From Unio delphinus (taxonomy: Eukaryota > Mollusca > Bivalvia > Unionida > Unionidae): 64,000 bases of DNA. Positions 62,206 to 64,000 of this stretch are shown piece after piece (within the stretch, counting starts at the first letter, position 1; every line of letters starts with the position of its first letter). Location: NCBI GenBank assembly GCA_029339505.1, contig JAQISU010000036.1, forward strand, positions 7,788,501 through 7,852,500. The letters run 5' to 3'. A model generated the notes under the pieces. It searched no databases, was not told the origin of the DNA, and saw only the letters and a list, made by a program, of their open reading frames with translations. A program made the position numbers and the translations under genes.

Positions 62206-64000
62206 TAATCTTTATGAAACAAGGCTACACTATTCAACTTGTATCAAGTATGCACATTTAAATATCTATCTTTGATCACCTTTCCCAAGTCAGAAATAAG
62301 AAAATCAAAATTATTTGATTCAGGAATAATCACCAAACATAATTTTAACTGTTTTGTTCAGTTTATTTATAACTAATACTAACAAGGTGCAATTTGATAT
62401 GTGGTAGAAAAATGCAAACCATATTGCATGTAATAAGAACAATGATTGATATTAATCAGCCATGTACACTTGACTAAATCATACTAGAAATGGCAAAGCA
62501 TTTCAAACTATGGTAATTATTGCTACTGAATAACTAGATTTTTAAAAAATTGAAACATTTCACAACACCTTTTCTTTCCCTGCCTCTGTGGACGCATATA
62601 TCAAAAAGACAATTTACACTTTAATGAATCAATTGAACTAATACAAGCAGTAACTGCATTTTGCAATTATTTCAAGTTTACAGATATAATCCATGGGTTG
62701 TCAGGTTTAATAGGTTTGCTAGACACAGACCTATATAGACATTGACCTATATAGACACTGGCTGATTATGTCAAACAGATAACTGTATTCTACATGTGTA
62801 CTATATGAAATACTATGTGGGGTAGAAATTCTTGGATAGTTCAGCTTGGTTTGTACTTTGAACCAATAGATATTTCATGTGCCATATACATATACTGTAT
62901 CTTTATTATGTTAAAAGTAGGTTAATAAATATTTCATGTGAAGGCATTGGTATATGTTCTTCATTTTCAAATGAACTTAAAATCTCATGATGTTGTATAG
63001 CTTACAGACCTTTTACATGTACTGAAAAAAATTACTTTATATTTTATTTATATTTACTGAAAATAAGAACTTTATAATATTTTATTTATATTTACCATCA
63101 TTACCATATATTATTACTTATAGTGTTCCAGATTTAATTGTGTTAAAAGATTTAATTTTGTATAGATCATTTTCTTTCATTCTTCAAATTTAAATATTTA
63201 AAGAGTTTAATGAAGTTGCTTCAGGGACACAGGACATTAAAAAAACCTAAATTAATGAAAAGCTCACACACACATATCCAGCCCACCCCAACCCACACAA
63301 ATACATAGATCCAAAATTATAACTCAACAAACTTACTGACTTTTATACCTATAGGAACATGAACCTTCTCCTAGTCCAATGTGAGCATGCTGGGAATTCA
63401 TAAGGGTATTATGATTTGGAAATCAGATTTAATTCAACCATAGGACTTGCAAAACTATGGCAAGCATTGAAATTCACCAACACATTTAATTCCTATTGAT
63501 GTTATATGTTCACTATCAACCTTTAATCCCCATTTTAATAACTCTGCTCAGAGACAAAATAAAAAAAACAAAAAAAAAACAACAATGAACCAGTCCTGAA
63601 AATGTACAAAATATTTCTAGTATCTACTGCCAGACTAAAGCGATGAATAAGTTCCTTTGAATAGCACTTAATCATATCATTCATAAAGACTTGCATTACA
63701 AGTCACGTTTTACTCATTTCAACAGAGTACTATTTTTGTACACATTTATGTCATACCTAAAAATATATTATTTATATGTATAAGTGTTATGGCCAAATTG
63801 TACAACAGATTCCAAAATAAGCTAAGTCCTGTTGTTAATACAATCATGTATAGTTAATCTTCTCAAAAAGCAGAAACTCCATTTGAAACAGATTTATAAG
63901 CACAATAAAGTATGTGTACTTGACAGGACAAGTTACGAGTTACTCATCAAGACCATTACAGGCAATGTTTTAAAAAAGGAGGAGTTTTACTCCATTAAAT
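62206..64000. other. no gene recognised (probably GPD1 intron)
   Basis: AT-rich sequence without recognisable coding, transposon ends or RNA genes. The GPD1 N-terminal exons should lie further right. Confidence 0.5.

Overview
The window reads as nuclear DNA of an invertebrate animal, most likely a lophotrochozoan and plausibly a bivalve mollusc. The reasons are long introns with GT/AG boundaries, an animal-type GPD1 gene, an EGF/SEA transmembrane receptor-like gene, many microsatellites and minisatellites, two tRNA-derived SINE families, CR1-like LINE debris, MULE and pogo/Tigger DNA transposons, and three Polinton (Maverick) loci. The species is inference; the sequence itself does not name it.

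Layout. 1-515 holds a Ser/Thr-rich mucin-like coding stretch on the minus strand, with a short inverted relative at 1097-1209. 1.4-3.4 kb is LINE debris. 4930-22412 (+) is the 3' part of a spliced gene for a single-pass membrane protein: EGF repeats, a SEA domain with an apparent autocleavage site, a Cys-rich segment, a transmembrane helix and a cytoplasmic tail. One of its introns holds a 6.8-kb Polinton (6114-12919), into which a MULE transposon (7251-9314) and two SINEs later inserted, all with target-site duplications. 22.4-27.3 kb is minisatellite-rich. 27.3-27.65 kb is a fragment of a third Polinton.

28446-45440 is a structurally complete 17.0-kb Polinton with about 160-bp terminal inverted repeats and a GATAC target duplication. 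A compact minus-strand block carries the virion genes: jelly-roll-like minor protein, membrane protein, coiled-coil fibre-like protein, adenain-like protease, a repeat-containing internal protein, the major capsid protein and a large minor protein. The right half carries a homing-type HNH nuclease gene, a plus-strand DNA polymerase B / SF1 helicase / HNH reading unit, the retroviral-type integrase, a zinc-ribbon phospholipase A2-like gene and the packaging ATPase. Most long frames are broken by in-frame stops or homopolymer frameshifts, and the polymerase is split by a 1.5-kb pogo-like element, so this copy looks dead but fairly recent.

48009-56927 (-) holds five exons of GPD1, cytosolic NAD-dependent glycerol-3-phosphate dehydrogenase, covering about the C-terminal two thirds. 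Its introns carry a LINE 3' end, a SINE, a pogo-type MITE, a Tigger-like element and minisatellites. The N-terminal exons were not found and probably lie beyond the right edge.

The most interesting material is the Polinton set: a polymerase frame that runs into an SF1 helicase and an HNH motif, a homing-endonuclease-like gene, TIRs bracketed by their own inverted motif, a palindrome in the TIR that keeps its symmetry by paired changes, and a second subfamily in which the virion genes start directly at the TIR and no replication genes are visible.
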